DNA of 64,000 nucleotides, taken from contig CAJAQB010000003.1 of NCBI GenBank assembly GCA_903943975.1, positions 1 through 64,000 of the forward strand, read 5' to 3'. Under the pieces are notes generated by a model. The model saw only the letters and a program-made list of their open reading frames with translations, searched no databases and had not been told where the DNA came from. The translations under genes were made by a program, and so were the position numbers. This document shows, in pieces, positions 37,104 to 46,784 of this stretch. The stretch is from Synechococcus lacustris (GTDB lineage Bacteria; Cyanobacteriota; Cyanobacteriia; PCC-6307; Cyanobiaceae). The number at the start of each line of letters is the position of its first letter. The stretch's first letter is position 1.

Positions 37104-38624
37104 ATGGCATTGATCCGCTCCGTGGAACGGCGCACGCGCCCAAACTCGGGGGAACACCGGGTGGTGGCGGCGGCAGAGGCCCTGTTTGAAAAAACGCTGG
37201 TGAGCGTTCGCGGCCAGCTGGCCGGGTCTGTGGCCACGCTCGAAAGCAAGCTGCACAACTCTTCGCTCAACTACAGCGAAATCTTCCTGCGGGACAACGT
37301 GCCCGTGATGGTTTACCTGCTGCTGCAGGGGCGCTTTGAGCTGGTGCGTCATTTCCTTGATCTTTGCCTTGAACTGCAGAGCCGCAGCTATCGCAACCGC
37401 GGCGTATTTCCCACCAGTTTTGTGGAGGAGCAGGGCGAGATCGTGGCCGACTACGGCCAGCGCTCGATCGGTCGGATCAGCTCCGTGGATGCAAGCCTCT
37501 GGTGGCCAGTGCTCTGCTGGATCTATGTGCGCGCCAGCGGTGACCGCGCCTATGGGGCCAGTGGGCCGGTGCAGCAGGGAATTCAACTGCTGCTCGACCT
37601 GGTGCTTAACCCCACCTTTGATGGCACGCCGGTGCTATTTGTGCCGGATTGCTCCTTCATGATTGATCGCCCCATGGATGTGTGGGGTGCTCCTTTGGAG
37701 GTGGAGGCACTGCTATTTGGCAGCCTCAAGAGTTGCTGCCGTCTGATGGAACTGGTGCCGGCCGAACCTGAGGGGGAAAACATAACTCAACAACGGCTGA
37801 AACTTACCCGCAGCTGGATCCGCGACCTGCGGGTATTTCTGCTCAAGCATTACTGGGTCACCAGTAAAACCATGCAGGTGCTGCGGCGGCGGCCCACCGA
37901 ACAATATGGGGAATCCCAATCCCAAAATGAATTCAATGTGCAGCCGGAGGTGATCCCCCATTGGTTGCAGGAATGGCTGGAAAACCGCGGTGGTTATCTG
38001 ATCGGCAACATGCGCACTGGCCGGCCAGATTTTCGTTTTTACAGCCTGGGAAATTCCCTGGGCTCCCTATTTGGTTTGCTCACTGGACCCCAACAACGGG
38101 CCTTGTTTCGTTTGGTAATCCATAACCGCCAACACCTGATGGCGGAAATGCCCATGCGCATCTGTCACCCGCCCATGGAAAGGGAGGAATGGATCAATAA
38201 AACCGGCATGGACCGCAAAAACTGGCCCTGGAGTTACCACAACGGCGGCCACTGGCCCAGCCTGCTCTGGCCCCTGGCGGCCGCTGTACTAATGCACAAG
38301 CACAACTACCCCAATGATGATGTGCTGCTGGTGGGGCAAACCCGCACGATGCTGGAGGAGTGTTACTGGCAACAGTTAAATCAGTTGCCCAAACAACAAT
38401 GGGCGGAATACTTTGATGGCCCCACCGGCACCTGGGTGGGCCAACAGGCCCGCACCCATCAAACCTGGACCATCGTTGGCTTTCTGCTGCTGCACCACTT
38501 CCTGCGCAAGGCCCCGGAGGATGTGGCCCTGCTAGACCTAGATGCCGACGGCAGCCTAGAACTTTCAGCCAAGAAAAAGCCCGCCTATAGCGGGCCGGAA
38601 CGTAGAAAAGATTGGCGAGCCTAG
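37104..38624 (+). CDS. Alkaline/neutral invertase (GH100)
   Basis: The 506-residue protein matches the GH100 invertases of cyanobacteria and plants, which split sucrose in the cytoplasm. Marks are NYSEIFLRDNVPVMVYLLLQ near the start, DYGQRSIGRISSVDASLWWP with catalytic Asp, and WPWSYHNGGHWPSLLWPL in the C-terminal half. ATG 37104 is preferred over TTG 37089. It follows mtnC by 32 bases. Its last codons contain a terminator for petD on the other strand. Confidence 0.92.
   Translation: MALIRSVERRTRPNSGEHRVVAAAEALFEKTLVSVRGQLAGSVATLESKLHNSSLNYSEIFLRDNVPVMVYLLLQGRFELVRHFLDLCLELQSRSYRNRGVFPTSFVEEQGEIVADYGQRSIGRISSVDASLWWPVLCWIYVRASGDRAYGASGPVQQGIQLLLDLVLNPTFDGTPVLFVPDCSFMIDRPMDVWGAPLEVEALLFGSLKSCCRLMELVPAEPEGENITQQRLKLTRSWIRDLRVFLLKHYWVTSKTMQVLRRRPTEQYGESQSQNEFNVQPEVIPHWLQEWLENRGGYLIGNMRTGRPDFRFYSLGNSLGSLFGLLTGPQQRALFRLVIHNRQHLMAEMPMRICHPPMEREEWINKTGMDRKNWPWSYHNGGHWPSLLWPLAAAVLMHKHNYPNDDVLLVGQTRTMLEECYWQQLNQLPKQQWAEYFDGPTGTWVGQQARTHQTWTIVGFLLLHHFLRKAPEDVALLDLDADGSLELSAKKKPAYSGPERRKDWRA
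38574..38595 (-). terminator. Intrinsic terminator of petBD, inside invertase 3' end
   Basis: On the minus strand GCCCGC, loop TATAG, GCGGGC is followed directly by TTTTT. It lies 60 bases after the petD stop and within the last 51 bases of the convergent invertase gene. Confidence 0.7.
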
Positions 38625-38654
38625 GGGCAAAGCCTCAGGTCTATGGCCAGCGGC

Positions 38655-39137
38655 TCAAAACAAGCCGAGGGTCAGAGACTTATCGATGGGCAGGCAGGCA
38701 CCGATGCCCAGGTAGATGGTGAACGCAGTACCAAAGAGGAATACTGCCATCGCCACCGGCCGACGGAAGGGATTTTGGAACTTGTTGAAGCTCTCAATGA
38801 AGGGCACCAACATCAGCCCCAGGGGAATCATCGTTTGCAGGCCAATGCCCAGCAGTTTGTTTGGCACCACCCGCAGGATCTGGAACACCGGATAGAGGTA
38901 CCACTCGGGCAGGATTTCCAAGGGGGTGGCAAAGGGATCAGCCTTATCCAGCAGCATCGCCGGATCAAGTACAGCCAAGGCAACGATGCAAGCGATCGTT
39001 CCGAGGATCACCACCGGAAAGATGTAAAGCAGATCGTTGGGCCAGGCGGGCTCGCCGTAGTAGTTGTGGCCCATGCCCTTGGCCAGCTTGGCCCGCAGCT
39101 TGGGATTGGAAAGATCGGGCGCCTTGAGGATATGCAT
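38655..39137 (-). CDS. petD: Cytochrome b6-f complex subunit IV
   Basis: The 160-residue thylakoid membrane protein forms the quinol-oxidation site with cytochrome b6. It has [20 protein letters not shown], the PEWY motif in [15 protein letters not shown], and three membrane segments. It lies 32 bases downstream of petB and is co-transcribed with it. Confidence 0.97.
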   Translation of the reverse strand: MHILKAPDLSNPKLRAKLAKGMGHNYYGEPAWPNDLLYIFPVVILGTIACIVALAVLDPAMLLDKADPFATPLEILPEWYLYPVFQILRVVPNKLLGIGLQTMIPLGLMLVPFIESFNKFQNPFRRPVAMAVFLFGTAFTIYLGIGACLPIDKSLTLGLF

Positions 39138-39169
39138 GGCCGGAGGGGCAAAGGGAAGATAAGTAAGAC

Positions 39170-39826
39170 TTAAAGCGGGCCAGAAATGCCTTGCTTACGG
39201 ATCATCAGGAAGTGGGTAAGCATGAACACCGCCAGCAACCAGGGCAACACAAAGGTATGCAGGCTGTAGAAGCGGGTGAGGGTGGATTGACCAACACTTT
39301 CACCACCGCGCAGCAGCTCAACCATGAAATCGCCCACCACCGGCACCGCCGCAGGCACACCGGAAACGATCTTCACGGCCCAGTAACCCACCTGATCCCA
39401 GGGGAGTGAATAGCCGGTTACGCCGAAGGCCACGGTGATCACCGCCATGGTCACCCCGGTGACCCAGGTGAGCTCGCGGGGGCGCTTGAAGCCACCGGTG
39501 AGATACACGCGGAACACGTGCAGGATCAGCATCAGCACCATCATGCTGGCGCTCCAACGGTGCACCGAGCGGATCAACCAGCCGAAGCTCACGTCAGTCA
39601 TCAGGTACTGAACGGAGGTGTAGGCCTCCACCACCGTGGGCTTGTAATAGAAAGTCATCGCAAACCCAGTGGCGAACTGGATCAGGAAGCACACCAGGGT
39701 GATGCCACCAAGGCAATAAAAGATATTGACGTGGGGCGGCACGTACTTAGAAGACACATCGTCAACGATGTCCTGGATCTCCAGCCGTTCCTGGAACCAG
39801 TCGTAGACCGGGGAAGAATTCGCCAT
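39170..39826 (-). CDS. petB: Cytochrome b6
   Basis: The 218-residue cytochrome carries the haem-binding His residues in helices [21 protein letters not shown] and [20 protein letters not shown]. Also seen are [20 protein letters not shown] and the Qo-side [19 protein letters not shown]. It is the first gene of petBD and is divergent from ctpA. Confidence 0.97.
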   Translation of the reverse strand: MANSSPVYDWFQERLEIQDIVDDVSSKYVPPHVNIFYCLGGITLVCFLIQFATGFAMTFYYKPTVVEAYTSVQYLMTDVSFGWLIRSVHRWSASMMVLMLILHVFRVYLTGGFKRPRELTWVTGVTMAVITVAFGVTGYSLPWDQVGYWAVKIVSGVPAAVPVVGDFMVELLRGGESVGQSTLTRFYSLHTFVLPWLLAVFMLTHFLMIRKQGISGPL

Positions 39827-39892
39827 GCAGCGGAGGTGGGTTGCCCGTGAGGGTGGGGTGGCGAGATTCTACCGATAGCTAAGGAACCAACT

Positions 39893-41128
39893 GTGACCCT
39901 GCTCCGCCCCTGGCGAACCCTGCTAACGGCGGTGCTCTGCCTGCTCCTGGGCCTGGGGGCCTGGGGTTTGCCCCCCGCCCAGGCCCTCAGCGATGACCAG
40001 GCGCTGGTGGTGGAAGTGTGGCGACTAGTAAACGAAAGCTACGTGGATCCAAGCTTTGGGGCGGTGCCCTGGCGACGGTTACGCCAGAAAGCCCTGGAAA
40101 AACCGATCCAAAACCGCAGCGAGGCCTACGACGCCATCGACGCCATGCTCGAGCCCCTGCATGACCCCTACACCCACCTGCTGCGGCCCGATGCCTATGG
40201 CGAGCTGGAGGCGGCCACCAAAGGCAGCGTTACCGGGGTGGGGCTGCAGCTGGGGCTCAACCAGGCCAGCGGCCAGGTGCTGGTGATCGCCCCCCTGGAG
40301 GATTCCCCCGCCGCTGAGGCCGGCCTCGGTGATGGCACCACCCTGGTGAGCATCAACGGCCAAGCCAGCAGCGAACTGGGCCTTGATGGCAGCGCCGCCC
40401 TGCTGCGGGGCAGCCCCGGCAGCAGCGTGCACCTGGAAGTAATCAGCCCCAAGGGGGAGCAACGCAGCCTCGACCTGGAACGCCGGGCCGTGGACCTGCG
40501 GCCGGTGCGCAGCCGCCGGCTGCGGCTGGGGGAGCACACGCTGGGCTACCTGCGGATCACCCAGTTCAGTGAGCCGGTACCCGAGGAGGTGCAGGAGGCC
40601 CTGGCCGACCTCAAGGCGAAGGGGATCGAAGCCTTGCTGCTCGACCTGCGCAACAACTCCGGGGGCCTGGTCAGCGCTGGCCTAGCGGTGGCCGACGACC
40701 TGCTGGCCGGCGAGGTGATCATGGAAACCGAAGACCGCAATGGCATCAATGAACGGCGCCAGTCGAATAGTGAACGCCTCTACGACGGCCCGATGCTCAC
40801 CCTGGTGAACGGCGGCACGGCCAGCGCCAGCGAAATCCTGGCGGGGGCCCTGCAAGACAACGGCCGTTCCCCCCTGCTGGGGGCCGCCACCTTTGGCAAG
40901 GGCGAAATTCAAACGCTGCTGCCCCTGGGCGATGGCAGCGCCCTGGCGGTAACAGTGGCCCGTTACCTCACCCCGGCGGGGCACCCCATCCAGGGCCAGG
41001 GCCTAACCCCAGACATTGAGCTCGAGAGCCCAGAAGCCAGCGGCAGTGCCCTAGGCAGTGACGAGGACCCCTGGCTGAAGGCCGCCACCGAACAGCTGGT
41101 GCAACAGCTGGTACAACAACAGAGCTGA
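39893..41128 (+). CDS. ctpA: Carboxyl-terminal processing protease
   Basis: The 411-residue exported protease belongs to the family that matures the D1 protein of photosystem II. A signal peptide (LLTAVLCLLLGLGAWGLPPAQA) is followed by a PDZ domain (about residues 110-190). The catalytic Ser lies in VNGGTASASEILAGAL and the Lys in LGAATFGKGEIQTLLPL. GTG 39893 is the start. Its TGA shares a base with the next ATG. Confidence 0.93.
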   Translation: MTLLRPWRTLLTAVLCLLLGLGAWGLPPAQALSDDQALVVEVWRLVNESYVDPSFGAVPWRRLRQKALEKPIQNRSEAYDAIDAMLEPLHDPYTHLLRPDAYGELEAATKGSVTGVGLQLGLNQASGQVLVIAPLEDSPAAEAGLGDGTTLVSINGQASSELGLDGSAALLRGSPGSSVHLEVISPKGEQRSLDLERRAVDLRPVRSRRLRLGEHTLGYLRITQFSEPVPEEVQEALADLKAKGIEALLLDLRNNSGGLVSAGLAVADDLLAGEVIMETEDRNGINERRQSNSERLYDGPMLTLVNGGTASASEILAGALQDNGRSPLLGAATFGKGEIQTLLPLGDGSALAVTVARYLTPAGHPIQGQGLTPDIELESPEASGSALGSDEDPWLKAATEQLVQQLVQQQS

Positions 41129-42384
41129 TGACCCGCCGCACCTACCACGACCCCCTGCACGGCGAGATCGTGCTCGACAACGCCGAACCGGCGGAGGCGA
41201 TGGCGATGGCGCTGATCGATGCGCCCGCCTTCCAACGGCTGCGGCGCATTCGCCAGCTGGGCCCCGCTTTTCTCACCTTCCATGGGGCGGAATCCAGCCG
41301 CTTCACCCATTCCCTCGGGGTGTTGCACCTGGCCCGCCGCGCCCTCGGCCACCTGGAAAGGCAGGCGCCGGAACTGGCGGCCCACCGGGGGCTGCTCTAC
41401 GGGGCCGCCCTGCTCCATGACGTGGGCCATGCCCCGCTGAGCCATTCGGGGGAAGAGATGTTTGGCCTGCGCCACGAGGCTTGGTCGGCGCGGCTAATCC
41501 GAGAACGGCCAGACCTGCACGGGCCCCTGGAGGCCTATGCCCCAGGCACTGCCGAGGCGGTGGCCCTGCTGCTGGAAGAGGGGCGTGCGCCCCACCCGGC
41601 GATCGCCGCCCTGGTGAGCAGCCAGCTCGACTGTGACCGGCTCGATTACCTGCGCCGCGACAGCTACAGCACCGGCACCGCCTATGGCCAACTAGACCTC
41701 GATCGCCTGATCGGCGCCCTCACCCTCGCCCCCGATGGCCAACTGGCCCTGCACCCCCGCGGCCGCACGGCGGTGGAGCACTACCTGGTGGTGCGCAGCT
41801 TGATGTACGGCAGCGTGTACAACCACCGGCTCAACATCGTTTGCAATTGGCTGCTCGATCAGATCGTGAGCCAGGCCCGACGCCTGGGCCCCGGCCAGCT
41901 GTTTGCCGATCCGGTGCTGGCCCGCTGGCTCTGGCACACCGAGGAGCTCAGCAGCGCTGAATACCTGGCCAACGACGACCTGCGCACCGGTTACCACCTG
42001 CTGCGCTGGCGGGAGGAGGGGCCTGCCCCCCTGCAGGAACTGAGCCAAAGGCTGCTGGAGCGCAACCTGCTCCAGGCCACCGACGTGCGCCAGCTCAACA
42101 GCGGCCAGCGGCTGGAGGCCCTCGCCCTGGCCCAACGGCTGGCCCGGGCCCAGGGTATGGACCCAGAACTCTGCTGCGGCCTGCGGGAACGGCGCAGCCG
42201 CGGCTATCGGCCCTACGTGGGCGGCCTGCGGCTTTGGAATGGCGAGCAACTCCAGGCGCTGGAGCAGGTGTCACCGCTGGTGGCAAGTCTTAGCCAGGCC
42301 CAGGAATTGGCCTGGGTGCTGCACCCCCGCGAGGTGCGTCAGCAGCTCAGGCAACAACTGCCGGCAGCAACCCCTCAGCCCTAA
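41128..42384 (+). CDS. HD-domain phosphohydrolase, dNTPase-like
   Basis: The 418-residue protein starts YHDPLHGEIVLD and has RLRRIRQLGPAFLTFHGAESSRFTHSLGV and LLYGAALLHDVGHAPLSHSGE, the metal-binding HD motif, with a later SSQLDCDRLDYLRRDSY carrying the last Asp. This is the layout of SAMHD1-like and YwfO-like dNTP triphosphohydrolases. Substrate is unproven. It is coupled to ctpA by one shared base. Confidence 0.85.
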   Translation: MTRRTYHDPLHGEIVLDNAEPAEAMAMALIDAPAFQRLRRIRQLGPAFLTFHGAESSRFTHSLGVLHLARRALGHLERQAPELAAHRGLLYGAALLHDVGHAPLSHSGEEMFGLRHEAWSARLIRERPDLHGPLEAYAPGTAEAVALLLEEGRAPHPAIAALVSSQLDCDRLDYLRRDSYSTGTAYGQLDLDRLIGALTLAPDGQLALHPRGRTAVEHYLVVRSLMYGSVYNHRLNIVCNWLLDQIVSQARRLGPGQLFADPVLARWLWHTEELSSAEYLANDDLRTGYHLLRWREEGPAPLQELSQRLLERNLLQATDVRQLNSGQRLEALALAQRLARAQGMDPELCCGLRERRSRGYRPYVGGLRLWNGEQLQALEQVSPLVASLSQAQELAWVLHPREVRQQLRQQLPAATPQP

Positions 42385-43012
42385 GCACCGCCGCCACATC
42401 ATCGAAATCCTGCCAGCGGTGGTAGGCGATGCCGCGCTGATCTAGCCATTGGCAAAGCGGATCCCGGGCAAACACCAAATCCGCCGCCTCGGCCATGCGC
42501 AGGTCGGTGATCGAATCACCAATCACCACCCGGAGGCCCTGGCCATAGCGCTCCAGCACCTCCGCCTTGGCCACCAGCTCCTCGCTGCTGCGGAAGGGGG
42601 AGTGAAACTCCAGCCCCTGGTCAGGGTCGGGGTGGGGCTGCACCGTGGCCGCCACCAGCTGCTCCAAGCGATGGCGGTGGGGGCCCAGCACTTTTTCCAC
42701 CAGGGGCACCAGCCCCCCAGACACCAACACAAAGGGCAAACCGGCCTGGTCTAGGGCATCTAAGAAGGGCAAAAACCCAGGCCGGGGCTCGAATTCAGCC
42801 ATGTGTTCCACCATCGCCTCCAGGTCTGCGGGGCTGAGGGCGGAGGCGAGGCTGGCCATGGCATCGCGCAGGTTTACTTCGAAATTGAACAGGCGTTCCT
42901 TCAGGGGCCACCACACCTGGGGGGCCACGGCAGCGGCCACCGCGTCGAAGGTGTCTTCAGAGGTGACCGTGCCGTCGAAATCACAGAAGATCGTGGCGGC
43001 GGGGGGTGCCAT
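42347..43012 (-). CDS. HAD-IB phosphatase, MtnX-like
   Basis: The 221-residue protein has the HAD nucleophile motif IFCDFDGTVTSEDTF, motif II in VLVSGGLVPLV and motif IV in VVIGDSITDLRMAEAADLVFA. The start and cap resemble MtnX, the hydroxyketomethylthiopentenyl-phosphate phosphatase of Bacillus. Because mtnC here already supplies that activity, the true substrate may differ. It overlaps the HD gene by 38 bases, tail to tail. Confidence 0.7.
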   Translation of the reverse strand: MAPPAATIFCDFDGTVTSEDTFDAVAAAVAPQVWWPLKERLFNFEVNLRDAMASLASALSPADLEAMVEHMAEFEPRPGFLPFLDALDQAGLPFVLVSGGLVPLVEKVLGPHRHRLEQLVAATVQPHPDPDQGLEFHSPFRSSEELVAKAEVLERYGQGLRVVIGDSITDLRMAEAADLVFARDPLCQWLDQRGIAYHRWQDFDDVAAVLRAEGLLPAVVA

Positions 43013-43059
43013 CTGTTATTCCCAGGGGGCCCTAGCTTGACCGGTGCTGAGCCGCCCCC

Positions 43060-43737
43060 ATGGTCGCCCGCTTCGACGCAGCACCCGCCAGCGGCTGGCC
43101 CCACCGGCTAGAGCTCGGGGCCTACCACAACTCCGAGCATTCCCCCCTGGAAATCGCCCGCCAGGGGTTAGGGGCCGATGGCCCAGCCGGAGCACTGGAG
43201 CTCTGGGCCCGCGACTGGCCCCTCAGCCAACGGGACCTAAGCGCCCTGGAATTGCTGCTGCAACAGCGCAATCTGCAGCTGCAAAAACTGATCAGCCAAA
43301 ACCCCAGCACCCTGGTGGCAGCCACGGCCAGGGGTTGGCCCGTGGAGGCGGAAACCACTGGGGCGCCAAGCCCGCAGCCCCTGGGCAACCGCCCCCTGCA
43401 GGTGCAGCGCGGCACCCTGCGGGCGGGGGAACACCTGGAGGTGGAGGGGGCCGTGCTGGTGCTGGGCGATGTGAACCCCGGCGCCCGGGTGAGTGCCAGC
43501 GGCGACGTGTTGGTGTGGGGACGGCTGCGGGGCATCGCCCACGCCGGCTGCCGCGGTAACAGCGCCGCCCGGATCGTGGCGCTCCAGCTGCGGCCCCTGC
43601 AACTGCGCATCGCCGATGCCGTGGCCCGCGGTCCGGAAGATCTACCCCCCGAAGGACTCACGGAACAGGCGGAACTGCTGGCGGGCGAAATCCAGATCAG
43701 CCCCGCCCAGCTGGGGCGAGCCCTCAACGCTGGATGA
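43060..43737 (+). CDS. minC: Septum site-determining protein MinC
   Basis: The 225-residue protein has a variable N-terminal domain and the MinC C-terminal beta-helix: LQVQRGTLRAGEHLEVEGAV, VLVLGDVNPGARVSASGDV, and LVWGRLRGIAHAGCRGN. It inhibits FtsZ assembly when carried by MinD. It overlaps the convergent chrA gene by 14 bases. minD and minE follow only after a 2.2 kb block of three minus-strand genes. Confidence 0.92.
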   Translation: MVARFDAAPASGWPHRLELGAYHNSEHSPLEIARQGLGADGPAGALELWARDWPLSQRDLSALELLLQQRNLQLQKLISQNPSTLVAATARGWPVEAETTGAPSPQPLGNRPLQVQRGTLRAGEHLEVEGAVLVLGDVNPGARVSASGDVLVWGRLRGIAHAGCRGNSAARIVALQLRPLQLRIADAVARGPEDLPPEGLTEQAELLAGEIQISPAQLGRALNAG

Positions 43738-44281
43738 TCCCCACCGCCCCCAAAAGGCCGGCCACCACCATGAAATAAAGGGGCGAGATGCGGGTAAACA
43801 ACATCAGGGCGCACACCAGCAAAGACACCAGATAGGCCGGCAGGTGGTGGTCGGAGGTGCGCAGCACCGTGACCCCCACGGAAAACAGAATCCCCAAGGT
43901 GATCGGCCCCAGGCCCCGCTCAAAGGCCACCCGGATCGGTGCATCCTTGAGCTGACTCCAGCTCAAGGCCGCCATCACCATCACCAGGGTGGAGGGCAAC
44001 AGCACAGCAATTTCAGCGGCCACCCCGGTGCCCAGGCCCCAGAGCGGCCCATGGGGCCAACCGGCCCCCAAACCCAGCAGGCCCACAATCATCGAACTGG
44101 GCCCCGGCGCCGCCTCCGCCAGCGCATAAAGATCCGCAAACTGGCTATTGGTGATCCAGTGGAAGCGATTCACCGCCAGGTGGTGATATTCCTGCAGCAA
44201 AGTGTTGCCCCCCCCCAGGGAAAACAACGACAGGCGCAGGAAGGTCCAGATCACCTGGAAGAAAGTATCTAAACCGCTCAT
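43724..44281 (-). CDS. chrA: Chromate transporter, short ChrA half
   Basis: The 185-residue membrane protein is one half of a split chromate transporter: FLRLSLFSLGGGNTLLQEY, a probable ADLYALAEAAPGPSSMIVG motif equivalent to the P-G-P of the family, and about five hydrophobic helices. ATG 44281 overlaps the other half's stop by four bases. Short ChrA proteins work as pairs. True substrate may be sulfate-like anions. Confidence 0.85.
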   Translation of the reverse strand: MSGLDTFFQVIWTFLRLSLFSLGGGNTLLQEYHHLAVNRFHWITNSQFADLYALAEAAPGPSSMIVGLLGLGAGWPHGPLWGLGTGVAAEIAVLLPSTLVMVMAALSWSQLKDAPIRVAFERGLGPITLGILFSVGVTVLRTSDHHLPAYLVSLLVCALMLFTRISPLYFMVVAGLLGAVGIIQR

Positions 44282-44847
44282 GGTTTCGGTTTGGCCTGCC
44301 GGGGCCAATAGAGGGCCATGGCGATTGGGCCGCCCACTAAGACCACTGGAATCAGTTGAAGATGGAGAAATTGCAAGCCAATAAAAGTGAGGGCCGCCAG
44401 CAGCAAAGCCAGCGGATCTTTCCAGTATTCATCGAGGATTTTGAAGCCCATCGAGAGGGCCATGCCGGCGGCGGCGGCCACCACCCCCGTGAGCACCCGA
44501 TCAACGGCGGGCAGGGCATGGAACTGGAAATAAACAAAACCCACCAGCATCAAAAGGCTGAAGGGCAGCAACAACATGCCGGCGATCGCCGCCAGCGCCC
44601 CCGGCAAGCCCCGGAAGTAGGCGCCGATATAAACCGCCATATTTATCTGATTGGGGCCCGGAAACAGGCGGGCCACGGTGAGACCGGTGAGGAATGATTC
44701 GTTAGTCATCCAGCGCCGCTGTTCCACCACGATGCGCTGGCTCCAGGCCGAGAGGCCACCGCCAAAGGCGGAGAGCGCCACCTGCAACATCCCTAAAAAC
44801 AACTGGCGGCGGCTGGGGGAAGGGCCCAGGGGTGCAGGGGTCATCAA
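44278..44847 (-). CDS. chrA: Chromate transporter, second short ChrA half
   Basis: The 189-residue protein is the partner of the preceding gene: MLQVALSAFGGGLSAWSQR, NESFLTGLTVARLFPGPNQINMAVYIG with the P-G-P motif, and further membrane helices. It starts at ATG 44847 or the next codon. It overlaps the phospholipase gene by four bases, so the three genes form one unit. Confidence 0.85.
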   Translation of the reverse strand: MMTPAPLGPSPSRRQLFLGMLQVALSAFGGGLSAWSQRIVVEQRRWMTNESFLTGLTVARLFPGPNQINMAVYIGAYFRGLPGALAAIAGMLLLPFSLLMLVGFVYFQFHALPAVDRVLTGVVAAAAGMALSMGFKILDEYWKDPLALLLAALTFIGLQFLHLQLIPVVLVGGPIAMALYWPRQAKPKP

Positions 44848-45851
44848 TCGTGGATGAAGTGGGGATCTGGGGGCAGCTCGCCTTCTTCGTGGAGAGTTGG
44901 ATCTAGGGGGTCTGGGGCGTGATATTTCTCCGCCTGTTGCCAGTCGTAGCTAAACAACTCCACACAGCGGGCCACCACTTCGGGGGCATCGGTTTCGATG
45001 CCTAATTCCCGGCGCAAATCAAAGGCACTGCGGTCGATATTCATCGAACCGATCTGGGCGGCGCTGCCATCCACAAGGATCAGTTTGGCGTGCAATTTGA
45101 GGTGCTTCTGGCGGCGCACCTTTACGCCGAAGCGTTCCAGCACCCGCAGGCTGGAGAAAGTGTCATAGATATCCCAATCGGAGATGCCGTGCTTGCCGCC
45201 ACAGAGCACCCGCACCTTCACCCCCCGCTCCCGGGCAGAAATCAAGCGATCAAGGATCACCGCATCCACAAATTTGGGGTGCTGCACCCAGAGGGTTCGC
45301 TGGGCGCTATCGATGATCCGCGCCATCTGGCCGCGGCTGTGGGCGCTGCTCCACACCAGGCCAACGCTGAGGTCTGGGGCAAAAAATGAACGCTGCCAGT
45401 CGGCCTCAAAGCCAGCGATCACCTGATCCACCGCCGCCTGGGCATAGGTGACCACCCCGTAATCACGGGTTTCGGTGAAGTACTTATCGGAGAGGTTGAA
45501 GGTGGCAATCAGGGCGGCGCTGTTGTCGAACACGATCGACTTCTCATGGGTCACCGGGAAGGACTCACTGGTCCAGGCCACCTCCATGCCCCAACCCTGG
45601 AGCCGGTCAAAGGCCTGATCGTTCCAGCGGTCACCGCCGGAGGTGTGGGGGTTGAGCATCACCCGCACCCGCACCCCCCGCTCCTTGGCCCGCAGCAGGG
45701 CGGCCTCAATGGCCTCGGACTGCAGCTTGAATTGCTTTAAACGCAGTTCGCCACTAGCCTGGTCGATCAAGGCGACCACCGCCACAGCGCCGTCGTCGGG
45801 CATCACCAGCAGGCGCTGCTGGTGGCCAAGGCTGGTTACACCTGTGGTCAT
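44844..45851 (-). CDS. Phospholipase D-like protein, two HKD motifs
   Basis: The 335-residue protein has two phospholipase D motifs: VTHEKSIVFDNSAALIATFN and LHAKLILVDGSAAQIGSMN, each with H-x-K and the downstream Asn/Ser, and an intervening EARVRVMLNPHTSGG-like region. This is the layout of cardiolipin-synthase or nuclease-type PLD proteins. No signal peptide or membrane helix is seen. It is first in the chrA unit and is divergent from minD. Confidence 0.85.
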   Translation of the reverse strand: MTTGVTSLGHQQRLLVMPDDGAVAVVALIDQASGELRLKQFKLQSEAIEAALLRAKERGVRVRVMLNPHTSGGDRWNDQAFDRLQGWGMEVAWTSESFPVTHEKSIVFDNSAALIATFNLSDKYFTETRDYGVVTYAQAAVDQVIAGFEADWQRSFFAPDLSVGLVWSSAHSRGQMARIIDSAQRTLWVQHPKFVDAVILDRLISARERGVKVRVLCGGKHGISDWDIYDTFSSLRVLERFGVKVRRQKHLKLHAKLILVDGSAAQIGSMNIDRSAFDLRRELGIETDAPEVVARCVELFSYDWQQAEKYHAPDPLDPTLHEEGELPPDPHFIHD

Positions 45852-45961
45852 TGGGGCTTCGATTCATTGCACTGACTCTCAGGATGCTCCGGCCGAGGCC
45901 GCGCCGCTGTAACTTTCCGACACCGATCCCATCGGCCGTACCCGCCGATGTTCCTGTTTCC

Positions 45962-46780
45962 GTGACCGCTTCCGCCCCGCGCACGATCTTGATCTGTTCC
46001 GGCAAGGGGGGAGTGGGCAAAACCACCCTCACCGCCAACCTCGGCATTGCCCTGGCCTCCCAGGGGGTGCGCACGGCCGTGCTCGATGCCGACTTCGGCC
46101 TGCGCAACCTTGACCTGCTGCTCGGCCTGGAAAACCGGATCGTTTTCACGGCCCAGGAGGTGCTGGCCGGCAGCTGCCGCCTCGAGCAGGCGATGGTGAA
46201 GCACAAGCAGGAACCCAACCTGGCGCTGCTGCCCGCCGGCAACCCGCGCATGCTCGAGTGGCTCAAGCCCGAAGACATGCAAAAGATCGTGGAGCTGATC
46301 AAACCCCATTTCGATGTGGTGTTGATCGATGCCCCGGCCGGCATTGAGGACGGCTTCAAAAACGCCGCCGCCGCCGCCTCAGAGGCGATTGTGGTTACCA
46401 CCCCGGAGGTGTCGGCGGTGCGTGATGCCGACCGGGTGATCGGCCTGCTGAATGTGCGCAACATCGAGCCGATCCAGCTGGTGCTCAACCGGGTGCGGCC
46501 CAAGATGATGGTTAACCAAGAAATGCTGGGGGTGTCTGACGTAACCGACATCCTTGCCCTACCCCTGCTGGGCTTGGTGCTGGAGGACGAGCAGGTGATC
46601 GTGAGCACCAACCGCGGTGAACCGCTCACCCTCAACGGCGGCAAGTCTCCGGCGGCGGTGGCCTATCGCAATATCGCCAGGCGCCTGCAGGGGGAAACGA
46701 TTCCGCTGCCAGACCCCACCCAGCTCAACAGGGGGCTGCGGGCCAAGGTGCGCCAGCTGCTGCAAACGAAAATCTTCTGA
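45962..46780 (+). CDS. minD: Septum site-determining ATPase MinD
   Basis: The 272-residue ATPase has the deviant Walker [43 protein letters not shown] and a C-terminal amphipathic membrane-targeting helix ([14 protein letters not shown]). GTG 45962 begins at the family N-terminus [16 protein letters not shown]; the frame open to 45851 overlaps the promoter of the divergent gene. minE follows after four bases. Confidence 0.96.
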   Translation: MTASAPRTILICSGKGGVGKTTLTANLGIALASQGVRTAVLDADFGLRNLDLLLGLENRIVFTAQEVLAGSCRLEQAMVKHKQEPNLALLPAGNPRMLEWLKPEDMQKIVELIKPHFDVVLIDAPAGIEDGFKNAAAAASEAIVVTTPEVSAVRDADRVIGLLNVRNIEPIQLVLNRVRPKMMVNQEMLGVSDVTDILALPLLGLVLEDEQVIVSTNRGEPLTLNGGKSPAAVAYRNIARRLQGETIPLPDPTQLNRGLRAKVRQLLQTKIF

Positions 46781-46784
46781 GCCG

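Noticed and set aside
42347-43012. Assignment as mtnX
   Set aside because: Only MtnX-like by eye, and mtnC already provides the activity, so no gene symbol was given.
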